From contig OX459095.1 in NCBI GenBank assembly GCA_949775045.1, positions 32,962,064-33,026,063 of the forward strand: a DNA stretch of 64,000 nucleotides, given 5' to 3'. This stretch comes from Metridium senile. Lineage: Eukaryota; Cnidaria; Anthozoa; Actiniaria; Metridiidae. A program made the position numbers and the translations under genes. Positions 11,148 to 22,816 of this stretch are shown one piece after another; position 1 is the first letter of the stretch; each line of letters begins with the position of its first letter. Below the pieces are notes generated by a model, which saw nothing but the letters and a program-made list of their open reading frames with translations, searched no databases and was not told the origin of the DNA.

Positions 11148-14100
11148 ATGCCGGTAAGTTGATATAGCTAAATTCGTTTAATGCAAGTAGTGTTATACTA
11201 TTTAATCAGTTTTTTAACTTGTTTATACGTATTTTAGGCTTATCATTCGAGTTTGGAGGGGAAATTATCGATCGGCAATATGGCGCTGTTGCCTGTGAAT
11301 ACGAACTTCAAAGGCCCTGCTCCACCAGGCGGTAAGTTAGTAAGACAGTCTAAGTCATATATAAATGAACATAGAACAGGAATAAAAGTTATTTTTACTT
11401 GTGCTTGACTTAGCAGTTGGTAGGGTTTACTATTTTAACAATGTTGGACTGCTTGAGTGAAGTGAGATACTGGTTATCCCATCGATGAAATCGATTTTCA
11501 AAAATTCAGTCGATAAATCGATGAACAATCAATACAAAAACTTTATTGATATAGATTGGTATTAGCCAATCGACGAACAGTCGATAATCACAAATATTCC
11601 GATGACAATATATATTGATGACAGATTTATCTGTTATCAATTGCAATGGTCACCGATTGTCAATTGATTAATTGATATAAATTGTCTTCAATTGTTATTG
11701 ATTATCAAATCATTGATTGGATACCGGGATAGTTTAGTGGATAATATTTTTGCTCATATTTGGGGTATAGTTTATATATGGGGATTACTGCAGTTTTCGA
11801 CTTGATGTGAACTTAGCCATTAAAACAGTTTGTTGTGAAATACATTTTTTGGGCTGCTCCTCCATGTATTGGACACAGTCAATGTCATTCAATAGAAACA
11901 CAAAAGACTCCAAGTTAAACAAAGAACGAAGCTAACAATAAATGCAATAGGTTTCCAGTACACATTAAAGGGGGAGACATTTTCTGGCTGCCGTCAATCA
12001 TAAACATAAAAGGTGCAGAGTCGTAAGCAGCAGCCAAATACATATATTTCACAACTAGCTATTCTGATGTCTGAGTTATAACCTGTTATGACCCTATTGG
12101 ATAATGTTTTATTTTTAATATGCTATTTCAATAAAGAATATATAAATAAATATAAATAAACTTTGATCGGGCAGGGTATCCCAGGTACCATTATGGGCAC
12201 CCAATTTATTGAGGCTACAGTGCATATACCTCAGTATAAGCTAATACTTTGAATTAAGCTTACATGTACATGAAAATATTAAGGTCTGACGATGATGTAT
12301 TATTATTCATTTCCCAGGTTCCAATGGCCCAGATATTATAGATGAATCATTGTACTATTTTAAAGCTAATGTTTTCTTTAAAACATATGAAATCAAGGTA
12401 TTATAGTCTATAAAATTGTTTGCCTGTAATATGATATCCACTAAACACTATTACAGTAAACAAGTTCCCATTTAAATCTGTACTTTCCCATTTAAATCTG
12501 TACTTATGCAAATTGTGTTGATGTGTGCTAAACACACAGATCAACCAATCAGAGTATATTATTTCTAAAGTGAACTTCTCTGATTGGTTGATCTGTGTAT
12601 TTAGTATCAACAAAATTTGCATAAGTACAGATTTAAATGAGAAAGTACAGATTTAAATGGGAACCTGTAATTGATGATAATTCATGGGCATAGTACTGTA
12701 CCTTGTTATAACTTTACTTTTTACATCTTATTAGTTGTGCATATATGTACTAATGCTGGCTTTGTTTTGCAGAGTGAAGCTGATAGGGTCCTTATCTACC
12801 TTACTCTTTATATTACTGAATGTCTGAAGAAACTCCAAAGGGTAATGACCGTAATTCTAATTAATAATTACATATTAATACAATATAATTAATATATAAT
12901 TACAGTATTTATGCATAAGCTTACAAATATGCATTTAAAATAGTGTCAAAGACAAGCCACTGTATATTTCATACAGATCTGAACCGATTACTGTATAGTC
13001 CGTATGAAACTCCAACGTTAGTTCTTTCATATTTTACTAAAATTGTCAAGATAAAAGTAAATCTGTCCAAGAAAATTCAAGTTGAAACTTCAAATCAGGA
13101 TGAATCTGATGAAAACAACACAATTATGAATTTAAACACGGCTTACAAACGTTTACTGGATCAGGATGAATCTGTTTGTTACTTACTACACTCATCGCAG
13201 ACATGATTTCTTTTGTCAAATGCTTAAATAACTTATTCATGAATTTTATAAGATCATCTAATATACTTACTTGGAGGCAGGAGAAAGTCCAATAATATAC
13301 ATGTACAAAAGAATGCTCATTGCTCAATAACATTAAAAAAAAGACCACTATAAGGTGCTAGATTCTTGTCCAAGTAGGTGGGTAAATAAGTAATTGTCAC
13401 CCCAAATAGTAAAGATCTGATCTTGGGTATGACATTCACTGTCAAACAACTGAAAATCTTGCACCTTTGTCTTGACTGATACATTTTGATTTTTCACAAA
13501 TTGCTTAATCAAATATTGCCAATTTAAACCAATACAAAATGATACAAAAAGAACCTATAGATAGTTGTAGTAAATGCCATGATAAACCCCTGTATTCTAC
13601 TTCAGAACTTATATGTTCATACATCCAAAAGCTCTGCAGTGTTTGATTATAGTTGTGAAGGCAGAAATAACTTTCTATATCAAATATATTTATCAAAACG
13701 ATGCGATGATGTGTTGATCTGTAGTAAACTCTTTGCTAGTGAAGCAAAGCTTGGCCCGAGAGCCTCGTTTTCATGGTACTTGTTAGAATAAAATCCAAGT
13801 CCACAGGGTATTTAGTCTCCAATCAGGTTTTATTGTAAAGGTTCAAACCCCATATAATGACTTTCACTCCGCACTCTCTCACGCTCGCTCACAACTCACG
13901 CTTTCTTAATATACCATAATAATTATGTTTTAACATGTGGGCACAGGAAGCCCAAAAACGTCAATGTCAACCAGTAAAAATGTTTCAACAGTACTCTCAT
14001 GGCGATACTGCTGGTTTGTTTGACTCACGTACTCATCTGCGATAAGAGCTATTTTAATAGCTGTTGATCAATTTAAAATATGTTAAACCAGGAACAGTTT

Positions 14101-17100
14101 TACCTTCTGTGATCATTAAATTATTATTCAAGAGTAGACATAATGGTTACTCTCTTGAATAATACACATCAATAGTACTGAACAGCAGTGCTGTGAATTG
14201 AAATCTGAAAGTTAAACAATCTTACCTTAAATATTTATGTATGTGACACCTTTAAACATTTATTGGTTAATGTCTTGCTAGGTTCAAGGCAAAGAGCAAG
14301 CTAAAAAGGACATGAAAAACCTTGCCATTATCAACTTTGATTTACCTGGAGATCCACGCTTTCCTCTGAATGCCATGTATCAGAAACCCTCAAGCAAAGG
14401 GGATGCAGGTATGAACACATAGAAACATCCTTTGCTAAAACAAGTTATAAGCAATACCTGCACACAGCACACTCCCCCAGTCTTCTATTTCTTCATTTAA
14501 GTTATTTACAGAGCCTTGTTTATATTCTTCTGTGTGAGACAAATCAATCATTATTATCATAAAAGTTGGCCATGGATATAACATAAATATGGAAAAGGTA
14601 GTAAGGTTCTTTACAATGTTCATTATTTTAAAATAGAATTATCTAGTACCCTATTCTCCTGTTAATATTTGCTTTCTATAATCCAGACCAAATGAGGGCT
14701 TACCTGTTACAACTGAGACAAGAACTTGGTCAGCGTCTAGTTGAGAAAGTTTTTGATACTGATAAACCATCAAAGGTAGAAGGCATTACTGCTGTTTTAT
14801 ATACACTTATTTCAAAAATCCTTGTCGCATGACTTAAGCAACAAGCATCAAGCCAAGACCAACATGAATGCTGGCTTTGTGCTGGTGATGTATTGAAATC
14901 ATAATTGTTATCAATAGAATTGATTATATAATATCATACAATACAGGACTCCCAGGATTATGTGATTTTTTTCAGCAAATTATGCACTATTTTTGGCAAA
15001 TTATGCACCAAAAATCGCAATTATGCGCCGATTATGCGAATTTCGCAATATTGCACAATATTTTTTAGCAAAAAAAATGTTCATGGAAATTACGAAACCA
15101 GTAAGTTTTACTTCAACAAAATTATCCATCATTGAAAACACAGCAAAGAAAGACTTTTGCCGCCAAAAAATCGATATTTTCTTTCCTAAGCTGTGATTGG
15201 TAATCTTTCATCCAATCATGGTGTGTGTTATATGAAGAACTAGAGCATAGGCCCAAACTGCCACCAGCATGTAACGCCTTGTTGATTTTCGATTTTTTTG
15301 CAAGAAAATCAATGGATTTTTGCTGTGAAAATGTAAAATTTATGGCGAAAAAGATTACATGCATCTTCTCTGGTAAGAAAAAACATAATTTTGGGAGCCC
15401 TTACAATAAAAGTATGTGAAAAAACAATTTTGTTATTAGTTTTTTTTGAAAAAAAGACTGATTTCAATGCATTACCCACACAAAACCAGCATTCATTTCA
15501 GTCTTGGCTTGATGCTTGTTGCTTGCATGCTGTGACAAAATGTTTTGAAATAGGTGTATTTTACAAACACAGCCATTCCAGAGACTAATAATGAAATATG
15601 TTTTTACATCATTTTCTGTATCTTTTATGTTTTTTATTGACAGTAGAATTAAAAATGTGTTTCACAAAATGATAGCCATTTGGAATGTCTGAGTTCAGCG
15701 AATATATGTAACAGTCAGAAACATACATTCATTTGAAAAAAACATTGTCGTGAAGCCGGTCGACAACAACGTTTTTTCAAATGACTGTATAAGTGGGTTG
15801 AAACGTGCAACCACGGTACATTTCTTTTGTTCTATGCTCCAGAATATTACATTTTTCACCATAGTTATTTAGTCTTCTTACTTAAGTCAATAAAAACTCT
15901 TAAAATGAAAGTAAGGAATAAAATATCAAGTCTCCTGATCCAATTGAAGGGCCAAGAATGAAAAGGTCCTATGTGACTTTTTTAGCTAATTCTCAAACCT
16001 TGCCCAAATCATCCCAAAATACACCAAACAACTTGTTTTAGTTGAAATATTAAGGTTTGCTATCCACTTTCAACGATTTTTGTCAAAAAAGAAGAAAATT
16101 GGCCCATAGTTACGTTATGGTTTTGCTTAACAACCGATCATTCGTCCGTGAACTTCGATTAGCGTCAACAAACGAATAAACACTTCGCTTTTTTGTTCAA
16201 AATAATAATAAAAGATATTAATATCTTCCATCAAATCAGTCACAAGAAACCAGCGATTCGATTGAGCACAAAAAAAAAAAAAGCGAAAAAACGTTATTTA
16301 AAGTTTAGCAAACAAGTCAGAAATGACCGTTGTTTTATAGTAAAATCACACTTTTTGACCTTGGATTTTTATCGAAATTAATTTTCATCAGCTAGAAAGT
16401 CTTTTTTTACAACAAAATTCAAGCAAATTTTTACTCTTTATTTCAATTCCCGAACAGAACTACGGTAATTGGATTAGAACCATCAAAATAAGCATGTGCG
16501 CTTCGTAATTTACGACCGCAAAGGACTATGGGTGATCACGGCCATCTTTCCGCGCGACATTCATAGCATCGTGCTATAAGAAACTAATATTAAGTCTCGA
16601 GTCACCTCGGATTTCTGCCAAAATTTTGCGATTGTTGTGTTTCTCTATGGTCACAACTTCGTTAAAATGCCCTGGCAGGTTCGAGAATTTGCCTATAGTC
16701 AAACTCCAAGCTTCACTTTGTTTCGTTGCAATGGCGGCCAAAACCAGTTCAAACAACAACAAAACGTTTTTCGCTGAACAAAGTGAAACGCCTCGCTGAC
16801 TTCTTTCAGAAAGTGAGTTCTTTGCTACCTTGAAGCTTAATGATGCTCTTCCAGTAGTAACTAAAGGCAAAAAATGACTCTTAACTTAACAAAATTCCGA
16901 TTCAAGCCACCTTTGAGCAAGTGCAGTCTTCAAACGATGCCTTGAACCGATTTGAAGACACTTGAGCCCTGAATTTTACAAAACAGCAGCAGCTACCATG
17001 GTTACCCAAAACATGGACTCGGGAAAAAACTTCATTTGAGCAAGGTTTGAAATTAAAATTAACTGAAAAGTGATTTAGATTGTTTTAATTTTCATCCTTC

Positions 17101-17690
17101 AGTTGTTTGGAGTATTTTTGGATGATTTGTGCAAAATTTGAAAAATAGCTAAAAAAGTCACATAGGACCTTTTCATTTTTGGCCCTTCAATTGTTCTATC
17201 TCCTCTGAATGCATGTCACCAAATTGAGCTAGAATTTTGAAGCAGCCATCTTGATTTGAACTTCAAATACCAAATAAGGTATATTGACTTCTAATTTGCC
17301 CATCCAAATATTCTGGAGCATGGTTATAGTGTTGTACTTTTCAACCCCTTATGAGTTTCTGTAACAGTGCAATGATGAATGAAATTTGACTAGCATTATA
17401 TATTCTTATTGGTGTTGTTTTTGTAATTTCTTTTTCTCATTCAATCATTTACTTATAAATGTATTTAAATAATTAGTAAGTGTAATGTAAATTCACTATG
17501 TACTAACAATTTAACTATATTTTTATCCTACACCTATCCATTCACATGTCTATCAACTTGATTATAATCATTCACCCATCCAGTCATTATATAAGCAATG
17601 TGTGCAATAACATTTTTAATATTTTAGTGGTGGATGTGTTTTGTCAAGAGAAAGTTCATGGAAAAAAGCTTATCAGGCCCAGGACAGTAA
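11148..17690 (+). CDS. ARPC3: ARPC3, Arp2/3 complex subunit 3 (p21-Arc), seven exons
   Basis: ARPC3 is one of the seven subunits of the Arp2/3 complex, which nucleates branched actin at the cell cortex. The exons, all with GT-AG borders and consistent phase, are 11148-11153 (Met-Pro only), 11238-11331, 12318-12397, 12773-12841, 14282-14408, 14687-14775 and 17628-17690. They add to 528 bases, giving a 175-residue protein; vertebrate ARPC3 has 178. Family sequence is recognised along the whole length: [89 protein letters not shown] and C-terminal KSLSGPGQ. The micro-exon 1 with a phase-0 intron is easily missed by gene finders. Introns 3, 4 and 6 are loaded with transposon relics, and intron 6 alone is 2.85 kb. 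A decayed fragment of exon 3 and its intron recurs at 23994-24092. Confidence 0.97.
12460..12668. mobile_element. 209-bp palindromic MITE in ARPC3 intron 3
   Basis: The ends 'acaagttccc' and 'gggaacctgt' are inverted. Each arm has tandem 'cccatttaaatctgtact' then 'tatgcaaattgtgttgatg'. This is the full-length relative of the element at 1241-1448. Confidence 0.88.
13005..13247. repeat. Dispersed repeat, copies at 17876-18058 and 40850-41040
   Basis: Shared landmarks in order are 'aactccaacgttagt', 'aaaattgtcaagataaaagt', 'caagttgaaactt', 'aaatcaggatgaatctg', 'cgatttcttttgtaaa' and 'ttattcatgaatttt'. The unit is not palindromic, so a SINE-like or non-autonomous retroelement origin is possible. 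This copy is the longest. Confidence 0.6.
14812..15545. mobile_element. ~730-bp TIR element in ARPC3 intron 6
   Basis: The terminal arms of about 65 bp are inverted: 'caacaagcatcaagccaaga' with 'gaatgctggctttgtg' on the left, and the inverse ('tcttggcttgatgcttgttg') on the right. The interior holds repeated 'aattatgc' blocks and no transposase. It is probably a non-autonomous DNA transposon. Confidence 0.7.
15704..17372. mobile_element. Composite inverted-repeat element in ARPC3 intron 6
   Basis: The outer inverted segments 15704-15850 and 17308-17372 share 'gtaacag..agaaac', 'gggttgaaa' and 'atgctccagaatatt'. They enclose a second element (15941-17193). The left outer arm also contains a small palindrome (about 15722-15782, 'catttgaaaaaaac' against 'gttttttcaaatg'). 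The outer match is imperfect, so the boundaries are approximate. Confidence 0.5.
15941..17193. mobile_element. 1.25-kb non-autonomous TIR element, internally related to 21218-22840
   Basis: The ends read CAATTG-AAGGGCCAA and TTGGCCCTT-CAATTG. The inverted repeat continues about 40 bp ('gaaaaggtcctatgtgactt' and its inverse). CAATTG may be a 6-bp target duplication or part of the palindromic end. The interior shares 'tcacaagaaac', 'aatgaccgtt', 'aaatcacactttttgacctt' and 'cttaatgatgctcttccagt' with the piggyBac-like element at 21218-22840. The ends of the two elements differ. A 98-codon minus-strand frame at 16574-16870 has no recognised domain. Confidence 0.75.
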
Positions 17691-17792
17691 ACAATACTAG
17701 AGGTATGATATTAATAATTTGATCATCGCTTTACCATAATTTACCATTAAACAGGCCCAACCTACATGTAGGCAAACATTTTCTTGAAATAT

Positions 17793-17798
17793 AATAAA
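17793..17798 (+). terminator. Probable ARPC3 polyadenylation signal
   Basis: AATAAA lies 103 bp downstream of the ARPC3 stop codon. A second site near 18239 (within 'gtaataaaatatg') is a possible distal signal. Confidence 0.5.
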
Positions 17799-17875
17799 AT
17801 GATCACATGTAAAATATACAATATGAGCAGCTGATCTTTAAGCGATATACAATGGCGAGTGAAATAGGACTTGAG

Positions 17876-18058
17876 TTATGAAAGTCCAACGTTAGTTACT
17901 AAAATTGTCAAGATAAAAGTAAATGTGGCTGAGAAAATCCAAGTTGAAACTTATGCAAATCAGGACAAAATCTGTACATGAGATTTCCACAACTCGTCAC
18001 GGACGTGATTTCTTTTGTAAAATTATGATTAATTATTCATGATTTTAGTTAGATATAC
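17876..18058. repeat. Second copy of the 13005-13247 repeat
   Basis: It carries 'gtccaacgttagt', 'aaaattgtcaagataaaagt', 'cgtgatttcttttgtaaa' and 'attattcatgattttag' in the same order and strand as 13005-13247. Confidence 0.6.
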
Positions 18059-18354
18059 AATTTTTTTAATTATTTCGAATAAATACGAACAATTTGTATT
18101 CTTATTTATTTCAGGAATCATAGCACTATCCAAACTCATTTCAAAGAATGATTGGTCTAACTTTTGAGTAAATGCATAAAACATGCTAGATTAATTTGTA
18201 TATTGTAGAAATCGTTTTTCTGGTAATTATAATTGTAATAAAATATGTTTTTTAATCAAAAGTTGGATTTTATTGACTAAACAAAAAACAGATTCTAACC
18301 AGAATGTCTGATTTGGTTAGGTGAATGAGTTTAGAAACCCAAAGAAATCCTTAA

Positions 18355-18517
18355 AGTCTCACTTGTTAAATTTTTAGTTGATTTGGGGTTCCTGTGTTTT
18401 CTGAAAATTTTATTGGCTGAGAACTTTCTCGTGACTCCCTTCGGAAAGCTCTTGGCTGGTATTTATTTTCGGAAAACATAGGAACCCCAATCAACTGAAA
18501 ATTTAACTTGCGAGACT
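18355..18517. mobile_element. Palindromic MITE present in block A only
   Basis: The arms 'agtctcacttgttaaat' and 'atttaacttgcgagact' are inverted, continuing through 'gattggggttcctgtgtttt'-type sequence. It lies in a part of block A that has no counterpart in block B. Confidence 0.7.
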
Positions 18518-18963
18518 TGGAGCAAGTCTATTGAAACCATTAGTTTTGCTTCCCAACCATTTGAGAACTGGTTTTCATCCCATGTGATTGAATGTGTTCT
18601 TAATGTGCATTTTCATTACCCATATATGAAAACATTTCTTAATCTACATATTATTTTGATATGGGTGGTCTCAAAACAACTAGAATTACCTAGCTGCTTT
18701 GTTCCCCTCCTTTTTTCATTTACCTACTCTCTCTCTCCTTCACCTTTGTTCGTCAGAGTAAAAGAGTTAACTGATATTTAGAATGTTTTAGAACCTGCAA
18801 CTCTTGGAGTGGAAGTCCCAGTGCTTTGCCAATCAGGTGCCGATTGAGCAGACACAAATTTCACTGGCAAAGTTGGATTGCATTTACATTTTATTTGTGT
18901 TTTTCACCACACATATGCTCAATTCATTCATCACAATTACACATGGGAAACAAATAACCTTTA

Positions 18964-19144
18964 TTGCAAAGAGCCCAAAAGTGTGACCACCACTAATGTA
19001 TTCGCATACTTTCGTCTATGCTGTTATCCAATCAGCATTACAGGATTGTCTTATCTTATCTCTGATCTAAGCGCTAATTGGAGGATGGCGCTACAAAAGT
19101 ATGCGAACACATTATCAGTGGTCACAGTCTTGAGCATCTTGCTG
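18964..19144. mobile_element. 181-bp MITE at a TA target, absent from block B
   Basis: The TIRs of about 50 bp share 'gtgtgaccaccactaatgta' with its inverse on the right. They are flanked by TA at 18962-18963 and 19145-19146. The B block reads straight through as 'cctttaatcgc', giving the empty site. This fits a Tc1/mariner-type non-autonomous element. Confidence 0.88.
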
Positions 19145-19759
19145 TAATCGCTTCTTTGCCTGCTACATTTACTTTGACACAAACTTGAAATTTACTGTAA
19201 AATGCAATGGCAGTTACTGACAATGCCACGTACCATCCGAAGGGTCTATAAATACTATGAAGCAACAATGACACTGCCCTTTCATAAAAAAGACTTTTCT
19301 TATCTTCCTTAGAGGAATACATAACATACATCATATACAAAAAAATGTGTTTAGACCTTGATTTTGTCAATACAGTTCTTACAATGGAATTATTTATTTG
19401 TTACAGAATGAATTGTGCTTCCTGTTTCATCAGGGTTTGCAAAACACTTGAAAACAATAAAAGCATCCTGCCTACACAATGCTACAGCCTCTAGCCTTCA
19501 AATGTTTTCACATGTTTGGAAACTCTGATGAAACACTCACTCTTTTTGAAATATTACATAATAACAGCTATTCTATGTTAGGATACCCATGATTGGACAA
19601 GCAAACTTTTATTACTACCAGGTTCATTTGAACACTTTTACTAGGTTAGATAACATTGTTATACTTTTATTCTGACTGATTGGTATTTTCACATGTGTAC
19701 ATACATTTACATGTTTATTTCTAAGACACCCAATTAACAGTCCCATTAATATATTATAT

Positions 19760-19978
19760 AATAGACCATTTCACAGTTCTAGTCGATCAACCTCAGCCTT
19801 AATAGAGTGTAATATATTCTTTAGAATTTGACTACGGCCCATGGAATTTTGAAGTGTATCAATTGTTTGATAAGGTGTACGTACATTTCTTAGATTACCA
19901 GGGTCTGTAGTCAAATTGTAAAGAATATATCACATGCTTTCGAGGCATAAGTTGATCGACGAGCACTGTGCAAATGAC
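19760..19978. mobile_element. MITE-like inverted repeat (copies at 25391-25610 and 51399-51622)
   Basis: It starts 'aatagaccatttcacagtt' and contains 'tttagaatttgactac' on the left with the inverse 'gtagtcaaattgtaaag' on the right. The 25391 copy is its duplicate in block B; the 51399 copy is an independent insertion. Confidence 0.8.
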
Positions 19979-20005
19979 AATTATTGTAGTTCTGTCATTC
20001 TCAGA

Positions 20006-20011
20006 TTTATT
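20006..20011 (-). terminator. PolyA signal of hydrolase copy A
   Basis: AATAAA on the minus strand (tttatt on plus) lies 14 bp past the stop codon at 20025-20027. The same site is kept in copy B. Confidence 0.55.
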
Positions 20012-22051
20012 AAGAAGACTATTTTCACTGAACAGATTTTAGCAGTAAGGCTTTAAACTGATCTACATCTACTTTCTCAATAAGGTTTACATTCTTCCTT
20101 TTTCCAAGCATATCTCTCCAGTCGACAACCATCATTCCTTTTGTCACCTTGCCCTGTAGCTCTACAGTAGCATGCAAAGCCTTCTGGGAAGTCACTATAT
20201 GTGGACAAACACATACAGCAATAACGTAAGGATCACATGGCAACCATGGTCCTCCTGATTCATACTTTTTAATACCTCCTGAAATTGACTTCACGAATTG
20301 TGACTTTGAACTAGGAATTCCAATGTACTGGTGGAAAAAACCCCAGTCAATTGGATGCTCTAAACAAAACTCCCACGAAACAATAGAAATAGGGCATTCC
20401 AATTCTTTGAGAACAACATAGGCAGCTTCAGGATCAGCACCAAAGTTAAACTCTGCTGAGATAAATACGTGGTTCCCTATACCATGCTTATTGCCTCCCA
20501 TGATATCAATGCCTTTGAGGTTTTTGGAGAAGCTTGCATCCATACGCGAGGCTAATGCTATGTTAGTTAGGGGTGCCAATGCGGTGATGGTTATCTCTCC
20601 AGGGTTTTGCTTTACTATATCTATTAGAGCTCTGACTGCATGAGTGGACTGCAGCAGATCTAAGTCAGGTTCTTTTGCATCGACATCATCACCAAGACCA
20701 TCTTCTCCATGGAATGTTGTAGGTTCAAATTCATTGCCTGTTAATGTGAGAAAAAACCACCATGTTAACATTTATAATCCACCGAACTTGAGATAATTGT
20801 AGTTCCATATAGAATCCAACTTTTCCATCATCAGAAATACATTGATTATGTATGTGGTCATGCATGCAGTCAATCTTCATAGGACGTATACTGCTCAATA
20901 TATTTGCATGTAAACGCATAATCAATGTATTTCTATTATCAAATGATGACCGAAATATCACTTTACTAGTAAAATGTTTAAAAAATGGCTTCTCGTCATC
21001 ATGCACATTCTTAATTCGAATATATGCCCAAACAAATATTTTCAATAAAAATGAAAGGTAATAGATCATGTGATAATTTAAGATCAGGTGATGCAGCGCA
21101 GCCTTTGGAGTTGTCAATTGACCATTATCGATTGGACACGTTTTGTGATTCTAATTTTATCGATTGACCAATTCCAATCGATATGAAGTACTCCTAAGCA
21201 GATATTATATCAATTAACCCTTTGACTCCTACGGCGCCCGAAACCGCCCGTAAAAAAACGACCTTGCTTTGAAAAATTCTAACTTTGAAAAAAAAGCCAA
21301 ATTTGCCCAGCCGTTTGAATGTTAGTAAGCACTAGGAAGTTGTTCAAATTTTCATAGTATATCAGTCACAAGAAACAAGCAATTTTAGCACAAAAATTCC
21401 ATATGAATTACTTTAGGAAAGTCAAAAATGACCGTTTTCCCCCCTATTTTTCAATAGTGGAAATCACACTTTTTTGACCTTGGATTTTTTATCGCAAAAA
21501 TCGTTTTTAGACGAAAAAGCCGTTTTCACAACAAAATTCAGTCCTTGTGCTATAGCTTTGGCAAGTTTTTTCCCTTTATTTCACTTCACGAACCCAGCTG
21601 CGGTCGTTTGATTACGGCCATTTTGATACGCACGTGTTTTCAAGTATTTACGACTGCAAAGCATTGTGGGTAACGATCACAGCGCTCGTCATAGAGTTCC
21701 CCCTTAGTCCCTTTATAAATTTATTAGAAGTCTAGGGTCACCTCGGTTTTCTGCCAAAATTTCGCGCTTGTTGTGTTCCTCTATCATCACAACTTCAATA
21801 AATATTATAAAATAATTGGGATAGTACGCGCGCGTTGATTGGTCAAACAACCGTGTTTCATGAGAGCATGAAACACACTTATGCCATTTTTTAGCGCGCG
21901 CGCTCATTCAACGGTCAGTTTATCCGTTGTTTTGATCTTTCGCGCGCGCTTATTGGTCAGTTTCGAGAAAAAGCAACGTAGGGAGAAATGACATCGTCAA
22001 ACGAATAAAAGGGCATTTTTTTCGTCTTTTCGCGCGATTGTTATTTTATAA

Positions 22052-22241
22052 AAGAAATGAAACACGTCTTCTGTTTTTTTCACTGGCTTATGAAAACCTC
22101 GATACGTTTGGGAGAATTCTCGAGCAGGTCCAAACACTCGACTTCGTCTCGTGTTTGGACTGATCTGCTCTCGAATTCTCCCAAACGCATCTCGGTTTTC
22201 ATTAGCGCGTGAAAACACAGAAGACTTATTTCATTTCTTAA
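22052..22241. repeat. Long palindrome inside the piggyBac-like element
   Basis: The arms include 'gaaatgaaacacgtcttctg', then 'tgaaaacctcgatacgtttg' and 'gagaattctcgagcag'. They are mirrored on the right as 'ctgctctcgaattctc', 'caaacgcatctcggttttca' and 'cagaagacttatttcatttc'. It looks like a nested MITE. Confidence 0.75.
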
Positions 22242-22480
22242 GCGCTAGCCGCGGCAGATCCGAGAATTTGCCTTTAGTCGAACTCCAAACCTGACTTTGT
22301 TCAAAACCGAATGAATCAAACATCAATCGTTTTTTGCTGACAAAGTGAGATTTCTCGCAGATTTCTTCCAGAAAGTGAGCTCTTTGCTACCTTGAAGCTT
22401 AATGATGCTCTTCCAGTAGTGACTAAAGGCAAAATATGACCCTAAAATTAACGAAATTCCGATTCAAGCCAACTTTGAAC

Positions 22481-22816
22481 CAGTGTAAACATCCAACGAT
22501 GCTTTGAAACGATCTAAAAGTCATGTGGCCTGAGAACTTGAGCCCCTGAGATTACAAAACAGCAGCACTTTCCATGGTAACACCAAATATGGAGTCAAGA
22601 AATCCTACGGATCGTTTATATCCAGAAAATTGCTCAAAAATGTCAAACCAGTGTAAATATCCAACGATGCTTTGAAACGATCTAAAAGTCATGTGGCCTG
22701 AGAACTTGAGCCCCTGAGATTACAAAACAGCAGCACTTTCCTTGGTAACACCAAATATGGAGTCAAGAAATCCTACGGATCGTTTATATCCAGAAAATTG
22801 CTCAAAAATGTCAAAA
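22481..22816. repeat. Tandem duplication, 2 x 168 bp
   Basis: The unit beginning 'cagtgtaaacatccaacgat' recurs at 22649 ('cagtgtaaatatccaacgat'). The two units are almost identical through 'atcgtttatatccagaaaat', so the duplication is recent. Confidence 0.9.

Noticed and set aside
12943..13348. Short ORFs on both strands in ARPC3 intron 4
   Set aside because: They map to a dispersed repeat (13005-13247) between well-supported ARPC3 exons.
16574..16870. 98-codon minus-strand protein
   Set aside because: It lies wholly inside a TIR element, has no recognised domain, and a broken similar stretch occurs in the related element at 21713-21907.
20828..21056. Block A-specific palindromic stretch as a defined transposon
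   Set aside because: Inverted 'gaaatacattgattatg' arms exist, but they do not reach the edges of the block A-specific segment and no target duplication was found.
20731..21117. 128-codon minus-strand ORF next to hydrolase exon 2
   Set aside because: It lies in the hydrolase intron, overlaps a palindromic stretch and has no family features.
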